NCBI RefSeq assembly: GCF_000003605.2
Contig: NW_003134869.1
Coordinates: 36,368 to 100,367, forward strand
Length of the DNA: 64,000 bases
Direction of reading: 5' to 3'
DNA from: Saccoglossus kowalevskii
Lineage: Eukaryota > Hemichordata > Enteropneusta > Harrimaniidae
The position numbers were made by a program, and so were the translations under genes. Below are positions 12,101-21,810 of the stretch, in pieces. Each line of letters begins with the position of its first letter. The stretch's first letter is position 1. The notes under the pieces are model-generated. The model was not told where the DNA came from. It did no database searches and saw nothing but the letters and a program-made list of their open reading frames with translations.

Positions 12101-13641
12101 GTTGTCAGGAATTTCCCGTAATTCACTGAAAATTGAACAAAAATCGTTTAATCAACCTTGCCCACAAGCAAGTGGCCATTATACATCTGTATGCTTGCAA
12201 GAACATTCTTCACTGTTTAAGGCAGTACACAGTGTCCACTTCGCTGGGAATAAAGTCAGGGCATTTTAACTTCACCACAATGATGCATTTTGCTGTGAGG
12301 GGTAGAAGACTGTAACTAATTTTGCTGTTAGGGAGTTCTGTGATGTACTTTGCTGTGAGTGGTGTAAGGCAGTAACTAATTTTGCTGCTAGGGGGCTCTG
12401 TGATGTACTTTGTTGTGAGTGGTGCAAGGCAGTAGCTAATTTTGCTGCTAGGGGGCTCTGTGATGTATTTTGCTGTGAGTGGTATAAGGCAGTAACTAAT
12501 TTTGTTGCTAGGGGGCTCTGTGATGTATTTTGTTGTGAGTGGTGCAAGTCAGTAACTAATTTTGTTGCTAGGGGGCTCTGTGATGTACTTTGTTGTGAGT
12601 GGTGCAAGTCAGTAACTAATTTTGTTGCTAGGGGCTCTGTGATGTATTTTGTTGTGAGTGGTGCAAGTCAGTAACTAATTTTGTTGCTAGGGGGCTCTGT
12701 GATGTATTTTGTTGTGAGTGGTGCAAGTCAGTAACTAATTTTGTTGCTAGGGGGCTCTGTGATGTATTTTGTTGTGAGTGGTGCAAGGCAGTAACTAATT
12801 TTGCTGCTTTGGGGTCTGTGATGCAATGAGTGTTGCAAGGTTGTATCTAACTTCGCTGCTAATGATCAGTGCTCTGTGATTTACTTTCTGTGTGGGTTGT
12901 AATGGCATACTAACTTAGCTGTCATGTGACACACTTATTAACTTTGCAAATGTTGTTTTCTGAGTCACACACACAAATAAACTAGAAGTATTGCACTATT
13001 TATTAAATAGTATCACCAAATAATGTTATTATAAATGTTTTTGTTTTATTTTTAGATTGTAAAAATATAACATTTACCATATTTTATTTTTAGCTCATTC
13101 ACAACACGAGAAAAAAAAAACATATAACCACAAACTCGTGAATGTCTAAACTGTAAACCTGTTATGAATATGCCCCCTCCATATTATTGGTATACTGTAA
13201 AATATTTGTTTTTTTTTGGCTTGGAACAAGTTTTCACTATTTTCGCTGAAGGAATGATTCAGTGAAAATAGAATCCAGTGAATATACTTTTTTTCCTATA
13301 TTTTACATTCAACTCGTCAAAAATCAGTGAAAATAAATTCCACCAAAAAAGTCTTTTCGGCGAAAATTAATTCCAGCTAAAATAAAGTATTTTACAGTAT
13401 GAAGCAACAGTGGGAGGGGCTGAATTTGGGTTAGCATAGTACAAGCCAATTCCTCCGGAATGAAGTGATATTGCAAGAAATTTCAAGTTTCTGTTGGTTT
13501 TAATGTGGCGTGGCAATAGTACATATTAAACAGTTTATACAAAAATAAAGAACATTGAACGTACCTGATATCCACAGCTCCGTTAAGTAGCACCACAGTT
13601 AACGCACCTCCGAAAAGCTGACGATCAATCGAACCCGACAT
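6162..13641 (-). CDS. RANGRF: Ran guanine nucleotide release factor (Mog1 family), complete, six exons
   Basis: Read on the minus strand, the exons are 13565-13641 (ATG at 13641), 12012-12125, 9129-9224, 8074-8131, 6812-6906 and 6162-6282 (TGA 6162-6164). All junctions are GT-AG and the phases fit, giving 186 codons plus stop; the human protein is also about 186 aa. Landmarks in order: LFGG (residues 9-12), PDNQEVF (32-38), AWLLSGKQ (100-107), MALFRLPQF (124-132), PWTLQQF near 164-170, and the C-terminus SIFG. Mog1 proteins bind Ran and help release its nucleotide in nuclear transport; vertebrate RANGRF also affects sodium-channel trafficking. Intron 1 carries a 60-bp array, and intron 2 carries a 50-bp satellite plus an interspersed repeat. 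A TTTATT at 5885-5890 (AATAAA on the coding strand) is a possible poly(A) signal. The gene is head-to-head with the centrin-like gene. Confidence 0.95.
6495..6565. mobile_element. Family C fragment
   Basis: The stretch with ggtcaactgcgcatgcact and tagtcccaagcgaggataac matches the inverse of 2210-2270. Only about half an element is present, in RANGRF intron 5. Confidence 0.5.
7292..7494. mobile_element. Family A palindromic MITE (A1)
   Basis: Ends TACTGTGGAATAC and its inverse; arms repeat ttcgct(t)ggaattta and are joined by tttcctatattttacatt. In RANGRF intron 4. Confidence 0.8.
7583..7820 (+). repeat. Two-copy tandem duplication, ~134-bp period
   Basis: catcttgtatctgatcgtca ... atggccaccattttgaat occurs at 7588-7690 and again at 7720-7820 with about five differences. 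In RANGRF intron 4. Confidence 0.85.
8582..8951. mobile_element. Family E long-arm inverted-repeat element
   Basis: The first ~60 bp (ggtacattacttggggcttg ... tcaagatcccatt) return as inverse complement at 8890-8951 with few changes. About 250 bp lies between. In RANGRF intron 3. Confidence 0.7.
8952..9109. mobile_element. Family H inverted-repeat element, copy 2
   Basis: It carries ATAAAATCTGTATTA near the left end and TAATACAGATTGTACAGTAA at the right, matching family H at 561-747. It abuts the right end of the family E palindrome and ends 20 bp short of RANGRF exon 3. Confidence 0.65.
9733..10043 (+). mobile_element. Family F interspersed repeat, copy 1
   Basis: gggaacagggttgcagcgcc ... 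cccacttggtggcgccgctg ... ttttctagaaaaaaacctgt. Same order and spacing as 18743-19043. In RANGRF intron 2. Confidence 0.75.
10131..11903 (+). repeat. 50-bp satellite array
   Basis: About 32 units of the form gcttagtgacatcatctgac + tttatgaataattaatgaca + tgatgtaagt. The first half (gcttagtgacatcatctgac) is nearly invariant; the last ~12 bases vary. Interrupted at 10229-10412 by a family F fragment. In RANGRF intron 2. Confidence 0.95.
10229..10412 (-). mobile_element. Family F fragment inside the 50-bp satellite
   Basis: cagggatttttctggaaaa and agagggagcac match the inverse of the family F right end; gagggtgctgcggcactg matches the start. Satellite units lie on both sides. Confidence 0.6.
12283..12835 (+). 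repeat. 60-bp tandem array
   Basis: About nine units containing gtgatgtactttgctgtgag and gcagtaactaattttgctgc. As the unit is 20 codons long, it yields a false 111-codon ORF on the minus strand. In RANGRF intron 1. Confidence 0.95.
13193..13399. mobile_element. Family A palindromic MITE (A2)
   Basis: TACTGTAAAATATTTG...TTTTACAGTA. Same internal arms as A1. In RANGRF intron 1. Confidence 0.8.
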
Positions 13642-14215
13642 TTGTTGCTGAGGACTTGTGTGAATGATCAGGTTCTCTCAGATGTCGACATTCACTCAAT
13701 TTTACGAATAGAAACAGCAATTTAAAAGCAATCGGCAACGATCTGTGTCACAGGTTGTGGTGACAAAAAACGTGCCGGTATATAAACCATAAACCGACTA
13801 GATCCAGAACAAGTACCGGTGTTCACCAGTAAAACAACATTCACACGTTTTTTTACTGAAAGGTCAAATGTAATGGTTCAAAGGTTGCAGCCTCGCTTCA
13901 AAAACGGAATCGCGACTTTTTTATTTGTAAGTAGGGGTGGACGACGGCTTTGATGAGGTGAGATGAATTTGTGAGCAATATTAAAAAAAATACCATATTA
14001 GAAATGTTAAAGAAAATTTCACGAAATATTTAAAACATTTTATTCGATAAAAATACAAATATATTTTACAACCCTCTCGTTCTCTTCAACTCCAAGGGGT
14101 GACAGAATGGAATAGTCTTAGAAACCCTAAAGGTGGATCTTAAAAGTATTGTGTTTCCAAACATTGTCTTGGTTCCCTAACATTTTAATTCTCCGGGACT
14201 TAAACGATTACAATC
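13642..14215. promoter_or_regulatory. Shared divergent promoter region, RANGRF / centrin-like gene
   Basis: The 574 bp between the two start codons must contain both 5' UTRs and both core promoters, because the genes point away from each other and no other gene lies between. CpG is commoner around 13780-13960 than in surrounding DNA. No obvious TATA box was found at a fixed distance from either ATG. The bidirectional role is inferred from layout. Confidence 0.55.
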
Positions 14216-17200
14216 ATGCCGAAGAAAAAAAAGACGGGGAAAAAGAAATCCAAATCTAAACGAGTAGTGACAGAGCCGCCACGACCAGTCGATCCGATCC
14301 CGCCGTTGCCACCGCTTCCGCCGCAGCCTTCGTACGGAGAATCGGTAAGTCGTTACGAGAACCCCAATTCGTTACGAGATTGTGGTGGCTAACTACGCAA
14401 GTTGTGAGAACTGTTATCCAAATAATTCAGCAAAGCTCTTATATTGTTTCATGTACTATTTTATACCGACTCATTGCTGCATACTTGTCCCGAGATTAGG
14501 TTACCCCTCGACAACAATACAGAGAGTTGTAGCTATTTAGGTTGTTGTTGACATAATATAAAAACAACATAACTTAACACACAGTCTTATTCAGTGGACT
14601 GTTGACAACAATTCCCCACTGTTTATGGATTTTGTTTTTTGGTATGAAACAACGTTGTGTTTATATTAGTGATCCCACTCAATCTGTTTAAAGTATGATA
14701 TACGCTCATATGTTGTATATTTGAATTTGGCCATTTTTATTTTTTTTTAAATGGAGCCAATATCTATATCGGATTTCAACAACTGGATTTCATTCATATT
14801 TAGATTCAACTGTACTGGCCAATTTTGACTAGTGACTTTACCTTACTACACTACTAGTAGTATAATAATATTAATCATGTTTGTTTATTTCCAAAGTACT
14901 AAATGCCACTGGCCTAATGTACACTAAAAGATATACATCACTGGTCACTGATTACTAAAAAAAAGGTTAAAATGAATAAAATACAGTTCAATATCATTAA
15001 GGGGAGCTTCCTCTAGCAACATTTTTCTTTTGCAAAAGAAATAAAATAAATATTTAGCAAAAAGTCTGACAATTTGTGGATTTTAGTTTGTCATCAAATT
15101 AATGAACTGATGGTATAAAGGAGGCTGCATAGTGTATGCAATTAGAATATACTCGGTACCACTTCCTACCTCATTGTAAAAATTGAAACTCGTTTTCAAC
15201 TATATAACAACAAAGTAGGCAAATCCTGTCTTTCAAATGATCTACAACACTACACCATTGTTGGAAATAGATGTCAAAAGACCGCTGACGAAACAAGCCA
15301 AGTAAAACATTTTTCATCACCAGCACCCTGGTTGTAACACATCTCTCCAAAGCCATAACTAAAAAGTATTTCTACATTAATAAACCACCACGATGTAATG
15401 TCAATTAGGGGCTTGAATAAAAACAATTCCTATCAATTAGTTTAATTTGTAATATCTCAAGTTTAAACTTCCTTACTTCAAACATATTTATTGATTGACT
15501 ACCAAAGTTGATTTTAATGCAATACTGTAAAATGACTAATTTTCACTGGGTTTAAATTTCACTGATTTACTATTTCAGGCATATTCAGTGGGTTTAAAAT
15601 TCATTGTTTTATAATTTGGATAATGTGTTCCATGCTAAATTACATATTCACTGGGTTTTAATTTAGCTCATTTTCCAGTCAGCAAAATAAGCAAAATTAA
15701 AACCCAGTGAATAATTAACCGCTTTACAGTATATAATCTTATAATTTTATGATGTATGAATGTATATATAACATATATGATGTATGGAAATGTTTATACT
15801 GGTAATGTTGCTATATTGTCGTTGAAGTTTTTTTTGTTTTGTTTGTTTTATTGAGCTAGACCCAGCAAGCAAAAAACCCAAATGCATTTCATGTATTTAC
15901 ACTCGTCAGTTTGAATGTAATCCCAATTTTAGCTGCTTATTACTCCAGTAAAATCACCTTTCTGGGATAGTTGTGCAGGAAGAGTAATTCCCTGTAAAGT
16001 CTCTCATTCAGAATTGCTTTTCATCATAGTCTCTTCTATCAAGCTCTGTTTCCATAGATACATACTGACTAAGTGCTGATTGTTTCAATGCTATGAAAAC
16101 ATTCACACTGCAAAAAAAAAGTGAAACATATACTTTAATGTGTCAGTAAAATGGTACATACTTGCAGATTACATTGTTATTAGAAATCCATTAATAGTAT
16201 TGTTTTCTTTGACAGATTCGTGATATATTAATGGGTTCTAAGGTTACTGTAACTGAGAAAGAATACTTGGGTGTTAAAATTTCTAGTAAAATACTTGATG
16301 AATTAACGCCACAAGAGATAAGAGACTTAAAAACTGTTTTTGATGCATTCAGCAATCGAAGAAGGTGAGTACTTCATATTTATGTACCGTAAGTAAAAAG
16401 GTTTGTGATATCAATGAGAATGCTACACTCCCTCACTCACTCAATTACTTCATTCACACTACAGTATTTTATCAAAGCCTATTTTAACGACTAGAGCCAG
16501 CAACAATTGCTCCAGCCAAGCTTTAATAAATCTCAGGGTTGAGCTCAGAAAAGACAGGATCCAACATTTCTCTGACTGTTGTAAACACATCAAATCAAAA
16601 TCACATCCTCTATCACCTTCTTTGAATTGGTGATTTTTCGTACAATTGCGAGATCTTGCGAGATGCATGAAAGACGCGCGTCGAACGTCTGCCGCAAAAA
16701 TCGAACGATTTGATTTTGAACTTGAATTTCTTTATTCCGTAGCTCACATCGACCGGCCGATCTTCGACAGAGGAATATTGCTTCCGAATACCCTTACTTA
16801 ATCGAAATTGCCTATCATCAAATGTGGACAGCACATTATAAGCATGGAAATGTCTCCCAAAATACTTTCGCGTTTGTCGAATCCCACGCAATGTTTGACG
16901 CCACTACAACGCTATGACCTTTGTTTGTCCTGTTTTTACGTTCGATTTCACGCATAACGCGTGATTCTCGCAGTGAACGGAAAATGGTCTATTATGTTCC
17001 ATGTAAATCATAAGGAGTCAGTATCATTTGTAATTTCTGTGTGGAAAGTGTTGGTGTAAGATTGCAAAAATAAGTGTTCATTGGTGGTGATTGGTGCAAA
17101 TCGTTCGCTGCATTCTTGTCTTGAGCATACCTGGTTTTATAAAGAATGTAGTCCTGTCATGATGGGAAATTTATAGGAGGAGCAATATTTCCTCTCTGAT

Positions 17201-20200
17201 AAAATGCTAGCATGTAAACCTAGTAATTGATTCGCTATTGGTGAACTACTTTAAGCTGTACACCAAGCTATACCAATATGAAGATAGTATTTGTTTTGAA
17301 GATTAGCAATGAATGCTGTGCTTGTTGTATCAACAATCCATGAAATGCAGAAATAGAACTGGAATTGTTGCCACTGGAAAATTAATATTAAACACAATTT
17401 AAAGAAAAATCATGTCTTGGTATTAGGTTTATGGTTTATTATCAATATATGGTATAACTACCGGTACATTATACTATTAACGGCTTAATTACATTGTGAT
17501 TGCATTCCTCTATAGGACTGCAATTTAATTGAGTTGAATTAAACTTTCAATTGAATTGAATTGAATTGAATTTAGTGTGATTTAACTGAATGTAAGTTAA
17601 TTTATGGCTTCATTTTTCATGGGGAACCGATGTGAGTGTGTTGCTCCACAAATTCTGGTTACGGTTGTCAACTGCTCAAACACAAATCATGCTATGAATA
17701 TATTTGCTTGTATACTGTCTAATTTATGTGGATCTATCAATTTGTCAACAAAAAATTCATAACACAGCTATTCATAATAATACTCAAAAATAAATTAAAT
17801 ATTATATTTCTGCTCTCTGTATTAATTCACAATACAAAATTGTACATTTTTTACAGACAAATTGATGCTATATCGTTGCAGAGAGCAATGAGAGCTCTGG
17901 GATTCAAAATAACCAGGTCTGATGCAAGAGAAATGATACGAGATGTAGATGTTGATAGAACAGGGTAAGTAACAAACAAACAAACAGCTCTATTAGTGGC
18001 ATACATGTACATAAATAAATGACACAAATAATAAAAATATGTTTCATATGAATGATCCAGCATACAATAAATGCAATTTTGACAGAAGTTTGTTATCACT
18101 TTTCAGAACCATTAAGTGAGTGGTGATAACCCAGATTTCTAGATTTTTTTCAATTTTATCAGAAAATAACTCTTCCAAATGCATGAATCAAAATAGCGGT
18201 ATCCTAAAATTTATATTATTTTTAATATTATGTAATATTTTGATGTTAGTTTTCATTCACACTATTATATTTATTTTTACTTAACAATGTAAACACAAGT
18301 TCTTGTTTGACAAACATAAATGTTTTGTAAAAAATTTTGTTTTTTGCGCTAAATTTAATTTTCAGTTTTATTCGATCATAAAATCATAAAAAAAATGTCC
18401 AATGATGCATTGTGATATGCATATGTATTAAAAATATGTATTTTCTTATCATGTGATGTGCATGTAACCAATCAAAATGCATTATTTAATCAAGGGCAGG
18501 TTGCAGGTTATACTTTAATATGAAGTTTTAATGAAGTCTATTCATATTTTTTTTTCAGAATGATAGAATTTAATGAATTTTTAGAATTTGTAATCCAGCA
18601 TCAAGGATCAGCACAAGATATTCATGATGAGATTAAACAAGGTTTTCAAATGTTTGATTTTGGTAAGATTATTATAATCCCATGTGTGATATTTTCTCTC
18701 AGCTTTACATCAGTAGACACAAGTGATTATCAATTTGTGCAGCGATTTTTTTAAACGTAGGGAACAGCGGCGCAGCGCCCTCTTGCCATGGCCATGCGCC
18801 CCCTTAATCTGGGTAGCAGATCCTCTGACAACCATAAAATTTAGATTGACCAGGGATCACAGTCTTCAACTGTGACCTGTCTGATAGTAATTTTGGCCCC
18901 AAGGAAGCCATAGAATGCTCCATTTTAACTTAGAATTATCAAAAACCCCACACCCTGGTAGGGAGAACTCTATCTCCCCCACTTGGTGGCGCCGCTGAAT
19001 TGCAGTGCTCCCTCTTGCAGTTTTTTTCTAGAAAAACCCCTGTGTTGTATTATGAGGTTATTTTGAGGATGCCGCGCATTATGCACAAAGACAATATAAC
19101 GAAAGTTGATGAAATATCACATACTGTCTGAGTGCATACAGTATATTCCTAAACACCTCATTATTATAAATCTTCCCAAACCATGCACTTAGTTTCGAAA
19201 GCCCCTAGCTGAGCAAACTGATTACAATTATTACAACTTTCACGATATAATCAACATTTTTAAAAGAGTCCGCTATCTTGGAAATACCCTATATTTGTTC
19301 AATATTTGAAAATTGCATTATATAATTTGATAGGCTGAAGATACACTGTGTAAAACCGCAAAATATGACATTGTGCCTTATATCGACACAGTGCTAGATA
19401 TATATTACTGTAAAATACTTTATTATAGCTTAGAATTAATTTTCGCTATTTTTGCTGGAGGAGTGATTCAATGAAAATATAATCCAGCGATTATACCTTT
19501 TTTCCTATATTAAAATTCAACTCATCAAAATTCAGTGAAAATTAATTCCAGTGAAAATGAATTATTTTACAGTAAATATATTTTATCACATGTGTATTTC
19601 TATGGTTTGAAAACAACAAGTTTTTTAATGTCAAGTATTGTTGATATAATTAAAAGTTATTTTTATTGTGTTGTAATCACATGTCCTTGTATCAACACAG
19701 AAAAATACCCCACATGAACAAATTACCAGGTAACAGCAAAGTTGACCTGGTTTATACCACAAGTATTGGCTGCCATTTGTATTAACCTTTTCACAACCAT
19801 ACTTATTCATCCATTTTTTTTCTGTATTTTTTTTTTATATTCTTCAATATTTCTGGAAATGAACCCTAATTTTAGAGCCAAAAAACAAAATTTGAGTCAA
19901 TTTTCATTTTTTACTTTGGTTTTTTGTCCCAGGTTTCTAAAGCAAAGTGCAGACTATAAATTGGACTATTTTGTGAATTTGAGATGAAAAGCAGGAATTG
20001 GTGGTGAAAAGATTAAAACAAAGTTATACAAATTCAAAATGTTGTGGGCACAAAGCAGTATGTGGGAACAGACTGAAATCTAGTGTAGCTTACAGTGGTA
20101 ACACAAACAAAAGCTGTGGGATTGCAATACAGTTATTGTAGAATACTTTATTTTCGCTTGGAATTTATTTTCGCTATTTTCGCTGAAGGGATGATTCCGT

Positions 20201-20559
20201 GAAAATAAAATCCAGCGAATATATTTTTTTCCCTATATTTCACATTAAACTCATGAAAAATCAGTGAAAATAAATTCCAAGCAAAACGCCCAAAAAGCCT
20301 TTTCAGCGAAAATTAATTCCAGCGAAAATAAAGTATTCCACAGTAAGTTCTGTTCAATCTGATTAATGTCTTTGTTTTATTTTCAGATGGTACGGGACAA
20401 CTTACTCTAGACAATTTAAAATTAGCTTGTAAAGAAACTGGAGTGAAATTTACAGAACAGGAATTAAAGGACATGATAGAAGAAGCTGATACTAATGGTG
20501 ATAACCAGGTTGATGAGGAGGACTTTATTAATGTTATGTTGAAAACAAACTTGTTTTAA
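14216..20559 (+). CDS. Centrin-like EF-hand protein, complete, five exons
   Basis: Exons are 14216-14344, 16216-16364, 17857-17964, 18559-18662 and 20387-20559 (TAA 20557-20559). All introns are GT-AG and phases fit, giving 220 aa. The N-terminus is unusual: a Lys-rich block (residues 3-16), then a Pro-rich stretch (21-38), which makes it about 50 aa longer than typical centrin. Residues from about 74 match centrins: MRALGF (104-109), four EF-hand positions, and a C-terminus in the style of KKTSLY (here KTNLF). EF1 (about 86-97) lacks a usable loop. EF2 (124-135, DVDRTGMIEFNE) is canonical. EF3 (162-173) has Asn at position 12. EF4 (198-209) has Asp at position 12. Centrins act at centrioles and basal bodies; that role is inferred. 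It could be a divergent centrin paralogue or another caltractin-type protein. AATAAA at 21402-21407 is a possible poly(A) signal. Confidence 0.9.
15171..15300 (-). mobile_element. LINE C-terminal fragment
   Basis: On the minus strand the frame contains DRICLLCCYIVENEFQFLQ, clearly related to the LINE C-terminal motif seen at 44950 (CPLGCNLIENEFHFLLQ). It is short and stops soon after, so this is a dead insertion in centrin intron 1. Confidence 0.5.
15523..15731. mobile_element. Family B palindromic MITE (B2)
   Basis: TACTGTAAAATGACTAATTT...GCTTTACAGTA. In centrin intron 1. Confidence 0.8.
16628..16992 (-). mobile_element. Family D element, copy 1
   Basis: About 365 bp, near-identical (roughly 95% by eye) to the inverse of 21450-21810. 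The ends are imperfect inverted repeats (ATTTTCCGTTCACTGCGAGA and ATTTTTCGTACAATTGCGAGA). It is far richer in CpG than its surroundings (gacgcgcgtcgaacg). An open frame of 92 codons on the minus strand is broken in copy 2. In centrin intron 2. Confidence 0.8.
17533..17573 (+). repeat. (TTGAA)n microsatellite
   Basis: ttgaattgaattgaattgaa with flanking near-matches, in centrin intron 2. Confidence 0.85.
18743..19043 (+). mobile_element. Family F interspersed repeat, copy 2
   Basis: gggaacagcggcgcagcgcc ... cacttggtggcgccgctgaa ... tttctagaaaaacccctgt. Starts about 80 bp after centrin exon 4, in intron 4. Confidence 0.75.
19406..19574. mobile_element. Family A palindromic MITE (A3)
   Basis: TACTGTAAAATACTTTATT...TTTTACAGTA, with a shortened right arm. 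In centrin intron 4. Confidence 0.75.
20135..20345. mobile_element. Family A palindromic MITE (A4)
   Basis: Arms as A1; ends TATTGTAGAATACTT and CCACAGTA. The right end lies 41 bp before the acceptor-side start of centrin exon 5 (20387). Confidence 0.8.
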
Positions 20560-20730
20560 TCCACCTGCAGCCACTTTTTTTATCTTACAAAATGTTTCAT
20601 TACGACATCGCTTACTGAAATCGATAGCTGATATGAATGATATATAATGGCATCAGTAGAAAACGTGTTTAAAAGGAGAAAGGAGATTAACAAACTTTTT
20701 CACATTTACTTTCTGTATCAAATCTGACAC

Positions 20731-20938
20731 AATGTAAAAAAATATTTTTGCTTGGAAATAATTTTCGCTATTTTCGTTGAAAGAATGATTAAGTGAAAAT
20801 TAAATCCAGCGAATATACCTTTTTCCTATATTTTACATTCAACTCATCCAAAATCAGTGAAAATAAATTCCATACAAAACATCCAAAGTGTCTTCTCAGT
20901 GAAAATTAATTCCAGCTAAATTAAATTATTTTACAGTA
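20731..20938. mobile_element. Family A palindromic MITE (A5)
   Basis: The left end is decayed (aatgtaaaaaaatattt); the right end TTTTACAGTA is intact. It lies in or just past the centrin 3' UTR. Confidence 0.75.
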
Positions 20939-21008
20939 GTCCCTGTCCAAGATTAAAGTGATAGTTTTAAGTGAAGTCTTGGATCAACTTAGTCTTGGAC
21001 AGGGACTA
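20937..21008. repeat. Perfect 16-bp inverted repeat (hairpin)
   Basis: TAGTCCCTGTCCAAGA (20937-20952) and TCTTGGACAGGGACTA (20993-21008) pair perfectly across a 40-nt loop, directly after MITE A5. It lies in or just beyond the centrin 3' UTR. Confidence 0.85.
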
Positions 21009-21449
21009 TGTCATCAACAGTGATCAGTTTCTGTAAGTAGTAGACATTGATCCCAAATGTACATAGCAATTTGAAACAACACTGCTAATTATAAAGTAAC
21101 ATTTTTCACCATTTGGGAATCGAGGTAATGGAAAAATAATGTTTTTTTTCAGTCTTTTTTTTTGCAAGTACTGATTAACGCTGTAAATACGAATTATGCT
21201 AATTGCATGGGACAATTCTAGTGATTGGGTCAAACTAGCATCTTGCCACTTCGTCAATTTAACAATTTTTTACAACAATAATTTTGTATAATAATAGAAA
21301 TTAAAATTAACTATTTGCATTATCGAAAAGAAAATTAACTGTCATCATGTATATACTTTATTTCAGAAAACACACATTATATCCTTTGTTAATTGAAAGA
21401 TAATAAAATCATGTAAAAATGTTTTGCAAGTAGTTTAAGACAAATCTTC

Positions 21450-21810
21450 AATAGACCATTTTCCGTTCACTGCGAGAATCACGCATTATGCGTGAAATCG
21501 AACGTAAAAACAGGACAAACAAAGGTCTTAGTGGCGTCAAACATCACGTGGGATTCGACAAACGCGAATGTATTTTGGGGGACATTTCCATGCTTAATAA
21601 TGTGCTGTCCACATTTGATGATAGGCAATTTCAATTAAATAAGGGTATTCGGAAGCAATATTCCTCTGTCGAGATCGACCGGTCGATGTGAGCTACGAAA
21701 TAAAGAAATTCGAGTTCAAAATCAAATCGTTCGATTTTTGCGGCAGACGTTCGACGCGCGTCTTTCATGCATCTCGCGAGATCTCGCAATTGTACGGAAA
21801 ATCACCTATT
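21450..21810 (+). mobile_element. Family D element, copy 2
   Basis: Inverse orientation to copy 1. Ends AATAGACCATTTTCCGTTC and, inversely, AATAGGTGATTTTCCGTAC. Relative to copy 1 it has a short deletion near 21532 and a one-base indel near 21671, which breaks the shared frame. Confidence 0.8.

Noticed and set aside
12272-12607. 111-codon minus ORF with 20-residue repeats ([12 protein letters not shown])
   Set aside because: Pure product of the 60-bp tandem array inside RANGRF intron 1; neighbouring units break the frame.
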